A stretch of DNA of 64,000 nucleotides. Source: Phlebotomus papatasi (Eukaryota; Arthropoda; Insecta; Diptera; Psychodidae). This document shows positions 1-11,287 of this stretch, piece by piece. Under the pieces are notes generated by a model. The model made no database searches. It was not told the DNA's origin and saw nothing but the letters and a program-made list of their open reading frames with translations. The DNA is taken from the NCBI RefSeq assembly GCF_024763615.1, contig NC_077223.1, positions 41,106,627 through 41,170,626 on the forward strand. Direction: 5' to 3'. The translations under genes were made by a program, and so were the position numbers. Position 1 is the first letter of the stretch. Each line of letters begins with the position of its first letter.

Positions 1-640
1 TCACAAAATTCAAAAAATCATATCTCCGGTTCTATGAGACCGATTTTGATGAGTGAGGGCTTAAACGAAAGATCTCACCAAATGCTACAACTTTCTAGAA
101 TATTTGAACTTCGTGGGACCAACACCAGGGGCGCCACAGTCGAAAAACCAATTTCAATATCACATAACCTCAATTATCTCGACTGTCGCTAAACCGATTT
201 TGATGATTACTTCGACACAATTGTAGAACACATTTGTCTCTACATTTCGTCCATACATCATTTTCCAATCAGACTACGCTATCACTCCGATTTTGCCGTT
301 TAAGTGTGAAAAAAATGATTTTTCCCATAAAAACGCTTTGAAATCACTCAGATGCCAATTTGACTGCCTCTACTCCACCAAGACACTTAAAATAGGGTTT
401 TAAATGGAAAGTCCCACAAAATACAACAATTCTTTGAAATAGTTGAAGCTCAACAAATGACTACTTGGGGCACTCTGGATGAAATAACGAGTTAAGAAAC
501 AAAAAACCTCGATTATCTTGGCTTCTGAGTAATCGATGAGATCATGTTCTATGGGAAAATTATAGAGAACATTCTGGTCTACATTTCACCCATATAACAC
601 TTTTCTGTCAGTTCATCCAAATCCTTGATATTTTGGTTTA
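1..640. repeat. Satellite-like tandem repeat, two diverged units
   Basis: Two diverged units of about 335 bp follow one another. A segment around 241-262 (TCTACATTTCGTCCAT) returns around 573-594 as TCTACATTTCACCCAT. The segment around 75-115 (AATGCTACAACTTTCTAGAA) has a counterpart around 420-450 in the same relative place, and both units contain CTCAATTATCTCG-like or CTCGATTATCTTG stretches. The array is cut by the left edge of the window, so its full size is unknown. No ORF is present. It could be the end of a larger satellite block or an old internally duplicated transposon. Confidence 0.5.
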
Positions 641-3249
641 AATACAAAATTTGTATAATTTCACGAATTTGATTCAAGATAACTGAATGGCGTCTCCCAA
701 CTTCAGCTCTAAATCGAATTTGCATGCACTCCGAGTTAGCTCACGTTAAGAATCTCACCTACATAAGCCGGTTAGGATTATCTGTCCCTTTGACATTGGA
801 AACCAGTCTGTGAATGACTTTTATTGTAAAAAAAAACTGTAATAGTAAGCGCTCGGATTATAGATAGTCTATATACGATTCTTAAGGAAATGATTAACTT
901 AACGGATCCTTTCAATATGCGAAGAATGTAACATGATTACATTTTAATACGAACATCCGGATATTATAAAAATAAACTTCATGAAATGGCAATTTGTTAG
1001 TTGTCAAATTCAAATATATTTTCAAAGCTTTTTAAGTGTCGAAAGAAAAGAGCGCTACAACTAAATCTAATTCTTTAATCGGAGTAAATGATGTAGTATA
1101 AAAGATAACTTCTTTCAGATTCACTTAAGCAGTAAGTGATTTCGGTTTACTTCGTCATTTTCCGTGGGAAAGTCTCCCGGTCGCTTTCTTTTTATGGAAC
1201 CCAACTTTGGTCTAAGGCTTGTGGGGTAGAAAAAAAAGCGCGAAATGAAAATAACTAACTTGGAATTTTTACATTCATTTCATAAACTAGTTTTCTTGCA
1301 GGCAGCCGTCTTATGGAAAAAAGCAAAGAAAAAAAAGGAATCACGAAGGATGAAAATTCGAGAGCAGGAAAAACTTTTCCAGCCATGAGAAAATCCAACC
1401 CACGGAGTTTACGCAACACGGAAAAACTCCTCTCACATTCATTTGCTCTTTAATTAAAATTAATTCCACTTTCTTGAGACTTTTACTACCATCAACTTTC
1501 TCTTGGGCTTGTGAATTTTCCACGATGAGAAATGGGCGTGTGAGAAAAATTGACTAAAAGTTAATTTGCTTTATATCCTATCTTTAAGATGTTGTCGAGG
1601 GTTTAATTGAAATATCACAGATGTGGATCCCTAAAGCTTACTTCCACAAAAACCTATCAGCTTCAATAATAAACAAATAATCGACTGAAAGAAAGCGTAA
1701 TTGTCTTCCAGGAAAAGCTTCCATGCGGAATTATTGTGAAAAAATACCCGCTTGCAATATTAGGCCTCCACTCACACTTGCGCCAAATGACGGGATATTT
1801 ATATAAATATCATTGTGGTACCCATTCCCTGGGATATGAATACGCTGGAAAAGCCATTCTTTCTTTCTGCTTCATCGTCAATGAGGGAGAAGAAATACGC
1901 CACGGGCGAGACGCGGAAAAATATACAACAATAACCAGGAGAAAATGCCCTCCATTTCACCATCAAGATACATTTTCAAGGTTTTACCCGCTACGTCCCA
2001 CAACAGCCTACACTTTGAGCCCAACCCCCATTCGTACTCTCAGCTCTGCATCATGATCACTCTGGAATACTCCTACGGATATATACAAGTATATTGACGC
2101 AGTAAGAGTTGATATTCTAACAGATAAAGGATTTTTACTTAGTCAGGGATGTTACGAGGCTAACCCGACTGTTTGATCAGGTATGTGAAAATGGATAGTA
2201 TTGGCATGGACCATGTTCAAATGGCGACTAATCAGACCAACGATACCACTTAAAATATCTCAGATGAAATAAATAAGTCAGTAAGTCATTAAACTACGCT
2301 GATTTCGACTGTTTGAGTTTAAACATTTTATATTGGTTACGGTTTCATTATTGAAAGTTTATGATTTATAGGCTGAAAAGTTACAGATAATAGTGCAACA
2401 AAATTAAAACTTTTTTCGTGTGATTTCAAATAACCGATATTTTCGTGTTCCTTGGTGTCTCCCGAGTACATATCCCGAAGAAAGTTATGATCCAACTTCT
2501 GATTTCTGGGCTAGATTAAGATGAAAATCTTTAAGAAATTGGTTAGAAATATTTTGTGAAATTTGCTTTATCTCAAAAATGGTACATTCTAGGATGTTGG
2601 TATCAAAAAATGACTCAAGGATGTGTAGAGCAGAACTCAAGGAAAATATTCCAGGAACGAACCATATCCCTATCTCCTCATTTTCCTTGAAATGTTCCAG
2701 ATTTTCCCCATAAATCCCTAAATATCTTTCAAAACCATTAAAAGTATGAACAGGACGACTTGGATCGTTTACAAAATATATTCTCCGGAATATCATAGGA
2801 TTATAAAACTTACCGTTATCCAGAAATTATGCATTTGAATTACTGACGAAAAGTACATACAGTGGGTCCCAGTGATAATATCTATTACATCAATTTTGGA
2901 AACATAGCACTAAGGTTTTCACAAAATTTTACAATTAACGAGCAAAACTCTTAGGTAGTAAGCAATTCTAAATCTCAGCTCAGGATGGCTGTATGTTACC
3001 AAAGTCAGGGTAAGTATAACTGAGAGACTAGCGTGCTATAAGTATTTACTTGCCGAAAAACACGTCTTTTGACCATCTACGACTGAAATAAACACGACCG
3101 TTGTAAAACCGTTATTAAATGAGCTCTTGAGGTGCCACTGCTGAACCGTCTAGAAGCATGGGCACTTCTGATTTTCGATAGATTAGAATTTGGATGGAAT
3201 CATCTACACGAGGGAATTTTAATTACAAACATTCAATTCGAAATAAAAG
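641..3249. other. No recognisable gene
   Basis: AT-rich sequence without a credible gene. An open frame of 106 codons at 1736-2056 (+) has unremarkable composition, no recognisable domain and no strong splice context, so I do not call it. No repeat shared with the rest of the window was recognised here. Confidence 0.5.
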
Positions 3250-3251
3250 TA

Positions 3252-3453
3252 GGGGAAAGTGCCCATGCTTTGCACTGTCCCAAGCTTCATAATCTTCATA
3301 ATGACTAAATTTTTCCTATCTTTCTCAATTAATGTGACTCATCTCACCTAAGTAGGGAAAGTGTCCAGTATTTGAGTCATAATTATTCAGAAACAGATGA
3401 AAAATTTAGTCATTATGTAGCTTGGAACCATGCAAACCATGGGCACTTTCCCC
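3252..3453. mobile_element. TA-flanked MITE, long inverted repeats
   Basis: A 202-bp element starts GGGGAAAGTGCCCATG and ends CATGGGCACTTTCCCC, flanked on both sides by TA (3250-3251 and 3454-3455). The inverted similarity runs about 60 bp inward, including AATGACTAAATTTTTC on one side and its complement on the other. It has no coding capacity. TA duplication and size fit a non-autonomous Tc1/mariner-type MITE. No second copy was noticed. Confidence 0.8.
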
Positions 3454-3794
3454 TATGCATAGGGTTTTAGGCCGATGTACTTCTGTTTATCTTTTGGCTA
3501 TTTCTTCTGAAGCTTCGTTTATATTCGAATATTCTAATTCAAATAAAAATTTGAAAACTGAATAATGCACAAAATGGAAAAATAGCCGTGTATTTCCAAA
3601 TAAAACAAAATAATTATAATAATAATTTAAGTTCTGTTATATTAAAATAATTATTCAAGACCCAAATGACTTAAGTTCGAAACGTTTCAAAATAATTTAA
3701 AAAGTCTACCAGACTTTCTATTTTAGTTAAGGCACACTTGTGGGGAACTTATAAGTGAGAATGGAGAGAACTGGAGAAAATTGACTTCAAGAAT

Positions 3795-4018
3795 TAACTA
3801 CGGGGGATTGTGAGAATTTTACGAACTTTAGTTCAATGTTAATTGTATTTATGTACAGAGAAATCGTCAGTCGGAGCAAATGACACTCCAATCATCCAGT
3901 TTCTTCTCAATGGAGGTAGGAAAAATTCCTGCCTCCACCCAGAATCGAACTTGAGACCTCTCGTTAACTAGACGAGTGCTCTACCAACTGAGCTATAGAG
4001 GCTATAACTACGGGGGAT
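3795..4018 (-). mobile_element. tRNA-derived SINE with 14-bp target-site duplication
   Basis: The 14-bp direct repeat TAACTACGGGGGAT occurs at 3795-3808 and 4005-4018 and brackets about 196 bp. Read on the - strand, the element begins with a tRNA-like head at 4002-3931. It has a 7-bp acceptor stem (GCCTCTA with TGGAGGC, including one G-T pair), A box TAGCTCAGTTGG, anticodon arm CTCGT-CTAGTTA-ACGAG with apparent anticodon AGT, and B box AGTTCGATTC. The T stem has one mismatch. A body follows with AGGAATTTTTCCT, also present in the SINE at 17.7 kb, and an AT-rich 3' part. The target-site duplication and body argue for a SINE rather than a working tRNA-Thr gene. Confidence 0.85.
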
Positions 4019-4154
4019 CTTCTGAGACTTATCAGTGCATAGCACAATGAGGAGCATTTAGAAGTTTCCCCGTATAGACGACGACGCCAGAATCAGTAAA
4101 AATAATGCTAATGTGTAACTTCTTACTGTATTATGTGCTGGATCAATTACGGTT

Positions 4155-4235
4155 TTAGCCAAGAGACACCTTAAAATAATTATAATTAACTACATTCCCA
4201 TCAGTTTTCCACTAAGAGGTCTCTCGGCTCAAGCC
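4155..4235. mobile_element. Partial copy of 130-bp MITE family (GAGAGACG)
   Basis: Contains TAGCCAAGAGACACCTTA at its left and AAGAGGTCTCTCGGCT at its right, an inverted pair also present in the better copies at 52.2 and 59.2 kb. The outer ends (CCTAGACACACTTACGACTT) are missing, so this is degraded. Confidence 0.5.
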
Positions 4236-4493
4236 GTGATAAGAGTCAGATTTGATCTGAAAAGTTAGTACTTAAATTGGTAAAATATGCACTACCACTG
4301 ATCGATAAATCCGAGACAGATTACCGTAGTATACAGAATTGCTAAGTGTATGCAAACATAACACAAAATTACGGTAGAATGAAGTATTGAGTAGTGTATA
4401 ACGGGCCAAGGTTGTACAGATACGAAAGGAAAAAAAACTGAATCATGTCATGAAAAAGAATCTTAACAAACTATACGTTTATGTTTCGGCTAA

Positions 4494-4880
4494 GGGCAGA
4501 ATCACGTTGACAGTAAAATGCCCACTGTATTTCGTTAATTTACGAATTTTCATTGCAATTCTTACGCAAATTCTCGATTACCGTATTACCTTATCTCATA
4601 CTCGGTGGCACTAGGTGAAAATAATATGAGAAAATTGAAGAAATAAAACGGAAATGCGATAAACGGTGAGCAAAAAATATATTTTACGAATAATTTCTCT
4701 TACATTTTTTCCTTATTATTAATTTCAATTTTTTTTATATTAGTTTCATCTAGTGCCAGCAAGTATGAGATAAGGTAATACGGTAATGGAAACTTTCCGT
4801 AAGAATTGCAATGAAAATGCGTAAATTAACGAAATACGGTGAGGCTACGGGAAGCATTTTATTCTCAATGTGATTCTGCC
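4494..4880. mobile_element. Palindromic foldback element (GGGCAGAATCAC family)
   Basis: The ends are GGGCAGAATCAC and GTGATTCTGCC. The arms are complementary almost to the centre: ACGCAAATTCTCGATTACCG with TACCTTATCTCATACTCGG on the left answers CGAGTATGAGATAAGG-type sequence on the right. The centre is near 4690. The element could form a hairpin of about 190 bp. Related copies lie at 24259-24670 and 57733-58047. No coding potential. Confidence 0.8.
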
Positions 4881-5065
4881 TTAAAAGTGAAAATCTTAAA
4901 TTTATCTATAACTCTTCCCCATAGCTTAACCATTTCAACTCGAACGGAGAGTAAACTTCCTCTGGCTGAGAAAGGCAAATCGATAGTCGTACGCACCACA
5001 ACAGAAGGAAGGCCCATCAAATTTTCTTTGCAGCATCCTCTGCCCATCCTCTCCTCCCATTTCAG

Positions 5066-5132
5066 GATGTTTTCTCCGGCGTTATGCGACAACTGAAAGC
5101 GGGCGAACTACAGCAAATGTGGGGCACAGAGG
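5066..5132 (+). other. Candidate 67-nt internal coding exon
   Basis: A pyrimidine-rich run ending CCCATTTCAG precedes 5066 and a strong donor (GAGG|GTGAGT) follows 5132. Between them one frame is open and GC-richer than its surroundings, reading DVFSGVMRQLKAGELQQMWG and onward to TE. No known domain is recognised. If real, it would be an exon of a + strand gene with very long introns, which would also explain the lack of other genes nearby. It could equally be chance splice-like signals. No partner exon was found. Confidence 0.25.
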
Positions 5133-6160
5133 GTGAGTCTTTAGCAGTCACCCCCTATTTGTCGGGTTTTGGGCCAAAACAGCTCCAAAGACATGAGGGA
5201 GAAAAAAAGCAAAGAAGTTTTGTTTGTTTTGCCCAATACATTTGCAGAAGTGGGTGCAGTTGGGAAGGTTTGGGCGAAGATTCCTTCAGTGGCGCGAAAA
5301 GTTTCTGGCGCAAGACAAGAAGCCGCGCTCACGAGGGGGTGGAAAATTGACGGAAATTTATTAATTTATGGAGATTTTCTCTTCAGTTTTTGCTCATCCC
5401 GGATATTCTGCCAAATTTTAATATTTCACCCAAAATGAGGTTTTCCTTCCAATTCCCATTCACTTGTCCCCCCAAAATTCTCCATCCCCAAAATGTGTCC
5501 CAATGAGTGTTGGTTGAGATTCGAGGGCTTTTCCTATCGTCGAATTGGCAGAATTGGTGTGAGGAAAGCAACTTGTTGAAAATATGTCAATTTTCTTCTA
5601 CACTCTATTTTACGTCGACTTTCACAAAGTACATAAATTAATTTCACGCTAATAATCCGCTACCACGAAATCACTTTTCGAGGATCATCTTTCAATGATA
5701 AATTTATAACAGAGTTTGTTTGCTTCAGTGTTTGAACTTCATTTTCAGAGGGGATTGTAATTTTAAATCTCTTAAGTTTCCTTACGAAAATAAAGTCCCT
5801 ATTAGAAAATTTGTCAAACAAGCAATAATTATTTAAATTTATCTGAAACAATTATAGGAAAATAATTTTATATCATAATGCTTCTTTGTCCTCTAAAGTT
5901 ATTGAAAAATTTTCAATCAACTCTTTCATAAGATTAGTTCATTTTTCAACGAAAAATTAAACTTAATATGCTATTTAAAATTAGTTAAATTATTTGTGGT
6001 CGGTATTTTGGTAAAAATGACCAGGTAAAAATTTCCCCTATGGTCAGTAAATGAAATAATTTGATATGAAAACGAAACAATTTTGACCAGTAAAAAGTAG
6101 TAGGTATGATCAGTGAAAAAATATTGGAATAGTAAATTTCTAATTTCGGTAAATAATATG
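5133..6160. other. No recognisable gene
   Basis: Overlapping short frames around 5084-5440 on both strands have no family resemblance. The rest is AT-rich with nothing recognised. Confidence 0.5.
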
Positions 6161-6364
6161 TAGGGTAGACTCATCACGTATGAACTTTATACACTTATGG
6201 AGAGCTTGCAAAAATCTTAAGTTCTTACCAAAAAATGATTACGAAAAATTACGTCAAAAATTGATAAACTTTATGATTTTTCGATTTTTTTTTAAGGTAC
6301 CAACTTAAGATTTTTGCACGCTCTCCATAAGTGTATAACATGCATAAGGGATGACTCCACCCTT
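6161..6364. mobile_element. MITE with about 60-bp inverted repeats
   Basis: The left end TAGGGTAGACTCATCACG mirrors the right end, which on the other strand reads AAGGGTGGAGTCATCCC. Inside both ends is TATACACTTATGGAGAGC followed by GCAAAAATCTTAAGTT. The centre is AT-rich and non-coding. Length about 204 bp. Confidence 0.75.
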
Positions 6365-6651
6365 GAAAAAAAAATAGAATTTTATTAATAAAATAATCAA
6401 ACTGGGTTAGTATAATTAGACCTAAATTGATTTTGTATTGGCCTATAGCGAATTTTTGCTATTGGCTCTGGCACACCTTTTAGATAAGGAAAATGTCATG
6501 TAATCGAAATTCACATCTCTTTCCTTCTAAAAAGTTTCGCATTTGTCTATCTCACTCTTTCGAATTCTTCTTCACCTTTTGAACATCATAGCCAATTCAA
6601 TTTAGTTAAATCCAATTTTGAGACCGAAAGAGTAGGATAGACGTATGTATG

Positions 6652-6883
6652 CACTGAGAAAAAAATGGGGGTGCGATTAACTTTTTTTAGGTGTAAAAAT
6701 ATATCAACATTTTTTAATGTTAATTTTACACCTTTTTAAGGGTAAAATTAACATGAAAAAGAGTAACTTTAACCCCTAATACACCTAAAAAGCGTAATAT
6801 TTACACCGATTTCGGATCAATACTGCAGGGTAAAATTAACATTTCCGGAATGTTATTTTAACTTTTTTCGGATTTCTCTCAGT
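6652..6883 (+). mobile_element. MITE family CACTGAGAAAAA, copy 1
   Basis: The ends are CACTGAGAAAAA and the near-complement TTTCTCTCAGT. The interior has repeated TTAATTTTACACC and GGGTAAAATTAACAT phrases, then CGATTTCGGATCAATACTGC. The same sequence occurs at 10431-10685 (+) and 22893-23134 (-), so this is a dispersed element. It has no ORF. Confidence 0.85.
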
Positions 6884-7064
6884 TTAGGGTTTATTTCGGT
6901 CTATCAAGAGTTTTCCGATCATAAGAGCTGGCAGTTCGTTTCGGATTTCTCTCACTCAGTGTGCAAATCTTTCGAGAACCAAAAGGACGTGAATTTTGAT
7001 TTAATAAAATTTTATCAATCTAAAAAGTGTGCCACAGGCATTACTTTCCAAATTAAATTTCTAC

Positions 7065-7675
7065 TCGTGTTTGGGCTCGTTGGTAAGGTCTTGAAATTTC
7101 CTATAGAACTAAATCGGGTCTAATTGGTTCTGAACCGGTAATGAACTGATTCATAGGCGATAACTAATTTTTATTATATGGAATCCGGCCGATAACTTGA
7201 TGCAATAGAGAAAACACGGAATTTCGACCTGGTTCTTCTCCTCCTTTATTCTCTAGCCAACGTTTCAGAGCTGAATGGCTCCTTCCTCAGGTCTACAATA
7301 TACATATAAACATAGATTTAAAAATAACTCATTTACAAAATCATAAAATTCCTACATGAAAATTGGTGGGAAAAGGGTGTCAGGGAATTCTTTCACTATC
7401 ACTTTTACATATATGGACGATGTGCACATGAAGGTGGTCAGATTGGGAATGGGAAGCCACAGATCTCTACATCTCCTCACAGCTGTGATAAGTAATTTTT
7501 ATCTGAAAATTAATTCTATTACTTTAAAAAAAAACTATTCTGGGGATCTTTTGAATGATGAATCGGTTTAAATCAGTTGAAAACCAGGAAATGACGCGAA
7601 AATATTTTTGAGATATAGCATCTAAATCTCGAATTCGAGCATTACGCAAAGATTGGGACGCTTTGCCACCCCTAT
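7065..7675 (+). repeat. Dispersed repeat ending in CTTTGCCACCCC
   Basis: Shares GGGCTCGTTGGTAAGGTCTTG, a stretch of AACCGGTAATGAACTGATTC type, and a terminal CGAATTCGAGCATT...CGCTTTGCCACCCC with regions at 32550-32820, 52570-53205 and, inverted, 45100-45325. It is interrupted near 7205-7295 by a hairpin-cassette fragment (separate entry). Non-coding. Class unknown, possibly an old long terminal repeat or a non-autonomous element. Confidence 0.5.
7205..7295 (-). ncRNA. Hairpin cassette CTGANGAA...GAAA, solo fragment
   Basis: On the - strand the order is CTGAGGAA, stem GGAGC, loop, stem GCTCT, GAAACGTTGG, then AGAGAATAAA. The palindrome at 62751-63153 has the same order with a different but still paired stem, followed by the same GAAACGTTG and AGAGAATAAA. 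It is probably one arm of such an element inserted in the surrounding repeat. Resemblance to a hammerhead ribozyme core (CUGANGA and GAAA) is seen, but an extra A precedes stem II and catalysis is unproven. Confidence 0.4.
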
Positions 7676-7679
7676 TTTA

Positions 7680-8630
7680 ACTGCTCGAACTCCAAGAGAG
7701 AGCAATTTTCACTATCTACTTTTTTTTCAAATTCTCACCATCCTGGCTGCTAAACGGTAAGAGATATTGACTTCTGGTCTTCGGTGACCCCCCACAAGTC
7801 ATCATGCTCTAGAGAACTAACTTACCCAAAGTACATCCCATCCCTGCTAACCCCTCCAAAAACATGTTTTTTTGAGATTGCAAAAAATTGGCCCTAGCGA
7901 TTTCAATTATTTTCAAATATGTTTTGTAGTTAGTCGAGCTGAACATTTCGTCCTTAGAAGACACCTTTTACCGGTTAACCCTTTAAGGACGATTGGGTCA
8001 CCGGTGACACAAAAATGATTTTTTTCCTACGGCCTCCTAAAGCTATGTTTTGCTCTAAAAAGTCAGAAAATGTGATTTTTTCTGACCCCCGATTTTAGAC
8101 CTTCTCGTCCTTAAAGGGCTAATTCGCTATCTCGAATTATTCAAGGTCAAAGGTGAAACACCCCGGAGGGCCTAATTTTTAACGGATTTGGAGAAATTTG
8201 GACATTTTTGAAAGATCTTTTAATTCTGAACTCGACTGCATCTGTCTTTTCTTCGGTGATAGATCGGGAAAGTAACGGTAATAGCCTTAATTTAAAAATA
8301 CTGTTTTTCGCATTTTTTTTTTAGTATTTTGACCCATATAAAATTCAAACGGTAAGAGATATAAGCCTCCAGTCTTTGATGACCCCTCCTCAAGTGACAT
8401 TATCTCGAAAGTAATCTCTTTAGTTTTTACCCTTTCCCTTCACGCGTCCCCTATCCCCCGAAAATACGTCAAAAATGAGGTATTTCTAACATTGCAAAAA
8501 ATTGGCCTTAGCGATTTCAATGATTTTCGGATATGTTTTGTAGTTAGTCGAGCTGAACATTTCGTCCTTAGACACCTTTCACCGGTTAATTCGCCATCTT
8601 GAATTATTCGAGGTCAAAGGCCTTGTTTTC
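7680..8630 (+). repeat. Dispersed repeat starting ACTGCTCGAACTC, two copies
   Basis: The first copy (7680-7974) runs from AACTGCTCGAACTCC through AAACGGTAAGAGATATTGAC and GGTCTTCGGTGACC to TGTTTTGTAGTTAGTCGAGC and ACCGGTTAA. A second copy (about 8340-8590) repeats the order from AAACGGTAAGAGATAT to the same end. Related copies lie at 11515-11800, 38535-39262 (inverted), 32350-32550 and 51405-51720. No ORF. A piggyBac-like MITE sits at the end of the first copy. Confidence 0.6.
7975..8122. mobile_element. piggyBac-like MITE, TTAA flanked
   Basis: Begins TTAACCCTTTAAGGACGA and ends with CGTCCTTAAAGGGCTAA, so the terminal repeat CCCTTTAAGGACG is inverted and the TTAA site is intact at left and mutated by one base at right. 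TTAA duplications with CCCTTT-type ends are typical of the piggyBac superfamily. A longer relative lies at 30723-31244. Non-coding. Confidence 0.7.
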
Positions 8631-8639
8631 GTTCGTTTT

Positions 8640-10430
8640 GCTCAATTCATTAATTAAAAGGTAAATGATTTTTTGAAGCCCCCTTCTTGATCAATTTTCA
8701 ATTTCAAGCTGGTTTTGAGGTGATTTATAGACAAATTTAATTCGACAGTAATTTTATATGCACCAGAAAAAATTGCAAAAAGGTATATAAAGCAGAGCTC
8801 TTTCTCGGGATTTCAAGGAGCTCGCAAAGCTTCGGGCGCTTTGCCACCCCTTTATAGTGATATTTTTGCACAATTATACCATTCTACTGTGGCCTTTAAA
8901 ATTTATTAAGATGAGAATAAGACAACTAAGACAAGAACTTTTTCATTTTTTTTTAAATAGAAATATTTGTCTAATTTTTGTCATCTGCGAAATTTTTACA
9001 AAAACTTCCACGAGTTGAAAGAACGAAGGCATAAAAGCAAGGCAGATGAACATTTCCGATTTAATAAATCATATAAATTTCACCTCAGTATCTTGTCTGT
9101 AGAACAAGCTAAAGGAAATTGTGGATATCCTCCTCCTGGCGCGATAATGGTCATAAGCCCAAGTAGATCCTGCGAAATCCAAGAAGAAGGCACAGAGATG
9201 AAAGAAAATTTCCATGATGGAAGAGAATCCATCTATAACGTGGTTCCTCATGTTGCTGAAAAATGACTCAATATGTGCTCCATGAATTTTATATGAGATT
9301 TTTTCAAATTAATTCTTCAATCTGCATACAAGTTTCATACTTACACTCCACCATCTCATCCCAATTGACTTTCTTCTTGTGCCTTCTATTCTCAATCTTA
9401 CCAGGTTCACTTTGTACGGTAAAGTCTCTACGATGTGGGTGAATTGAAAGTTGTGCGGAAAAAAAAATAAAGGAGGAAAACTTGCTAGATATTTTTTTTT
9501 TTTATTATTATTTAAGCCGCCTCTGAGACACTTTTATCACCGAAAAGTATCAATTTTTATTGAATTCTCTCCGCACGTAAATCATTCACCAAGAGCACAA
9601 GTTCATTGATGGCAGCTGAAAGAACAACAAGAACGATAAAAATGATGGTGGATAGAAAAAAAATAAAGCCATAAAAAGCCAGTCACAACCACATAAATAC
9701 TAAAATTTAATTAAATTTCATCAACCCACCATTTTTGGGCAACATTATGAAACAATTTGAGCGAGACTCTTTCACCAAAAACCGAAAATGTGGACGGAAA
9801 TTTGTCTTTCTTCACCTATAAAAGACATTTTGTTAAAGATGAAAATTGATATTTTCACACATGATCCATTACGAATTACCAACTTTAAGGCTAAGATGGA
9901 TATATAGTCATAAAAGTTTCCTAACAAATAGCTTAACTTAGTAAGAAGAAAGGGTTTAAGTATTTTAATGGTGAGGAAAGTAATAATTTTTGTTTTTTTT
10001 TAATTTAAGTTTCTTTATTGGCCAAAACATTTGATTGATGATCGTGGGAGAAGTTGAGTAAAATTTAGTGATACTCAAGACTGGATCATAAAACAACTAA
10101 GGGTTAAATTTCTTGGTTCACTTCTGTAAATTTTAATAGATTGAAATTTTTCTTTGTATTGCAAGCTGTATTGTAAAATTAATCCCACCAAAGATCTTTT
10201 AAATGTCTTACTCTTTTTATTGCTCAAACTTAAAGAGATTTAGGACTTTATTTATATTTAGACTTTTTAATGGCAAGGGATTAAATTTTTTAAATATCAA
10301 AAAATGACGTCACAGCACTTATCCGTTTCTCGGTCTGCCTTATCACGACCTTGGCCAAACTATATGAGATATCGACTTATAATAATCTTTAAAATCCCTT
10401 TATTCTGAAAATAAATGTAAATAGAATAGT
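8640..10430. other. No gene; old repeat debris
   Basis: 8826-8860 contains another CGCTTTGCCACCCC end of the 7.06 kb family. The open frame at 8967-9266 (+) has no recognisable domain. The rest is AT-rich with homopolymer runs. Confidence 0.45.
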
Positions 10431-10685
10431 CACTGAGAAAAAAAGAGGGTGCGATTAACATTTTTTTCTCAGAACTTTAACTCTTTTTATGTGTTTAAAA
10501 TTATATCAACATTTTTTTAATGTTAATTTTACACCTTTTGAGGGTAAAATCAACATGAAAAAGGGTAACTTTAACCCCCAATACACCTAAAAAAGGTAAT
10601 ATTTACACCGATTTCGGATCAATACTGCAGGGTAAAATTAACATTTCCGGAGTGTTATTTTAACTTTTTCGGATTTTTCTCAGTG
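10431..10685 (+). mobile_element. MITE family CACTGAGAAAAA, copy 2
   Basis: The 12-bp terminal inverted repeat is perfect: CACTGAGAAAAA at left and TTTTTCTCAGTG at right. The interior matches the 6.65 kb copy in order and wording (GATTTCGGATCAATACTGCA, GGGTAAAATTAACATTTCC). Non-coding. Confidence 0.88.
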
Positions 10686-10759
10686 GTTGAACATTTTTTA
10701 TATGAATCTTTTTCAATTATTTTTATTTAAAAAGCAAAAATTTCACCAAAACATGCTTA

Positions 10760-10974
10760 GGGTGGCGACATAACTTGTGGTCTGTCTTTATTTATGACCT
10801 CGACGAATTTTTTGCCAGAAAATGAATCCGAAAACCAAAAATAATGTGATGTACTATCATAACACATCAAATATTTTTAATGTTAAGGGTTTTCCAAATA
10901 ATTTTGTGACATTGTAAAGTTTTTTGCGAGGTGGCCATATGTAAAGACAGAAGCCACGTATAATGCCGTCACCC
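10760..10974. mobile_element. TA-flanked MITE (GGGTGGCGACATAA)
   Basis: The left end GGGTGGCGACATAACTTGTGG and the right end, on the other strand GGGTGACGGCATTATACGTGG, are inverted repeats that continue into TCTGTCTTTA. TA lies on both sides (10758-10759 and 10975-10976). The 215 bp contain no ORF. Probably a mariner-like MITE. Confidence 0.8.
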
Positions 10975-11042
10975 TAATACCGAAAGAAAATATCTAAATA
11001 AAGTTTTTTAAAAGTCAAAATTTAATCTTTCTAGAATGGTTA

Positions 11043-11287
11043 GAATAAAGTGATATCATTTGGAATTAGTGTTACAAGTTGGACAATTCGCCAGTACAAG
11101 TTGGACATGGCTTTTTTCTTGATACAGTACAAAGTTTGTTTTTAAGCACAAGGAAACAAATCATAAAACTAAAGCATTAAAAATATACAAATAAAAATGA
11201 AGGACTGAATTTATCAAGAAAAAAAGCCCTTTCCAAATTGTACCATTGCTCAAATTGTACTATTGTCCAACTTGTACCACTTTACCC
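11043..11287. mobile_element. TA-flanked MITE (ACAAGTTGGACAAT)
   Basis: ACAAGTTGGACAAT near the left is answered by ATTGTCCAACTTGT near the right, with further inverted similarity through the GGCTTTTTTCTTGATA-type segment. Candidate TA duplications are at 11041-11042 and 11288-11289. About 245 bp, non-coding. The outer boundary is approximate. Confidence 0.65.

Noticed and set aside
1736..2056. A 106-codon + strand gene
   Set aside because: No recognisable domain and no supporting splice or promoter signal.
3931..4002. A functional tRNA-Thr(AGT) gene on the - strand
   Set aside because: It is the head of a larger unit enclosed by a 14-bp target-site duplication, with a SINE body and a T-stem mismatch.
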